Assembly: GCA_910587485.1 (NCBI GenBank)
Contig: CAJUKN010000014.1
Coordinates: forward strand, 1 to 23,882
Direction: 5' to 3'
Source: an uncultured Lachnospira sp.
GTDB lineage: Bacteria; Bacillota; Clostridia; Lachnospirales; Lachnospiraceae
Length of the DNA stretch: 23,882 nt
The notes beneath the pieces are model-generated. The model saw nothing but the letters and a program-made list of their open reading frames with translations. It did not search any database and had not been told where the DNA came from. Of this stretch, positions 23,779 through 23,882 are shown in pieces. Position numbers and translations under genes: made by a program. How positions within the stretch are numbered: position 1 is the first letter of the stretch; each line of letters opens with the position of its first letter.

Positions 23779-23882
23779 GTAATACCTATCCTAAGAGGAA
23801 TTGACACCTTTAGTGCATTAATTATAATTTTTGTAAACCCTGACCTTGTAATTGTAATACCTATCCTAAGAGGAATTGACAC
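23777..23882 (+). CRISPR. CRISPR array, first two repeats and one spacer, cut by the window end
   Basis: Two identical 31-nt repeats lie at 23777-23807 and 23852-23882, starting TTGTAATACC and ending ATTGACAC. The base before each differs (G, then A), so a 32-nt repeat with a variable first base is possible. The spacer between them is 44 nt (23808-23851). TCCT-AAG-AGGA inside the repeat forms a 4-bp hairpin whose base is followed by exactly eight nucleotides, ATTGACAC, as expected for a Cas6-made 5' handle. The last letters differ slightly from the common type III ATTGAAAC. The orientation agrees with the cas genes and the upstream promoter. The rest of the array is outside the window. Confidence 0.92.

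Noticed and set aside
1..23882. tRNA or rRNA genes
   Set aside because: No cloverleaf with a GGTTCGAATCC-like T arm and no rRNA-like conserved blocks were seen on either strand.

Overview
The window looks like chromosomal or island DNA from a low-GC Gram-positive anaerobe, probably a Clostridia/Lachnospiraceae-type gut bacterium. I infer this from the strong A+T bias, AGGAG-type ribosome binding sites, TTGAAA/TATAAT promoter spacing and the protein families. The species cannot be fixed from the sequence alone. All genes I support lie on the + strand.

Layout. (1) 63-1325 is a PLP-dependent O-acetylhomoserine sulfhydrylase-like enzyme, the only clear housekeeping gene. (2) 1669-2784 is an ADP-ribosylglycohydrolase (DraG/ARH family). 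(3) 3345-7037 is a 1230-residue protein with Sel1/TPR-like helices, a Rossmann-like region and a C-terminal RyR domain; a strong intrinsic terminator and a possible structured RNA follow it. (4) 7505-7861 is a small protein with a weak RelE/HigB-like look. (5) 8049-12076 is a compact six-gene cluster: OmpA-tailed lipoprotein, two unknown proteins, a four-helix membrane protein with a coiled-coil tail, a ClpP-like serine protease, and a small protein with an uncertain start. I recognise no described system in it. (6) 12371-13213 is a MYG1-family DHH-type metal-dependent hydrolase. (7) 13323-23599 is a type III CRISPR-Cas locus. It starts with a CARF...TIR effector, then a compact Cas10 without an HD nuclease, a Csx10-like multi-RAMP fusion with a helical tail, a double Cas7, a Csx19-like protein, a large TIGR03986-type RAMP with a C-terminal OB-like domain, and Cas6. 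(8) 23600-23882 holds a hairpin element, a near-consensus promoter, and the first two repeats of a CRISPR array that runs off the window.

How the parts may work together. The backbone order resembles subtype III-D, especially the III-Dv form in which Cas7 subunits are fused. Cas6 would process the array transcript, leaving an 8-nt handle ATTGACAC. Cas10 keeps the two acidic residues of its cyclase motif (AGDD rather than GGDD), so it should still make cyclic oligoadenylate. The CARF part of the 705-aa protein would sense that messenger and switch on the TIR domain, predicted to consume NAD+. There is no cas1/cas2, no HD nuclease on Cas10 and no free Cas11 gene. The genes upstream (RyR protein, membrane/protease cluster, MYG1-like hydrolase, ADP-ribosylglycohydrolase) form a plausible accessory or defence neighbourhood, but a functional link to the CRISPR locus is inference from position only.
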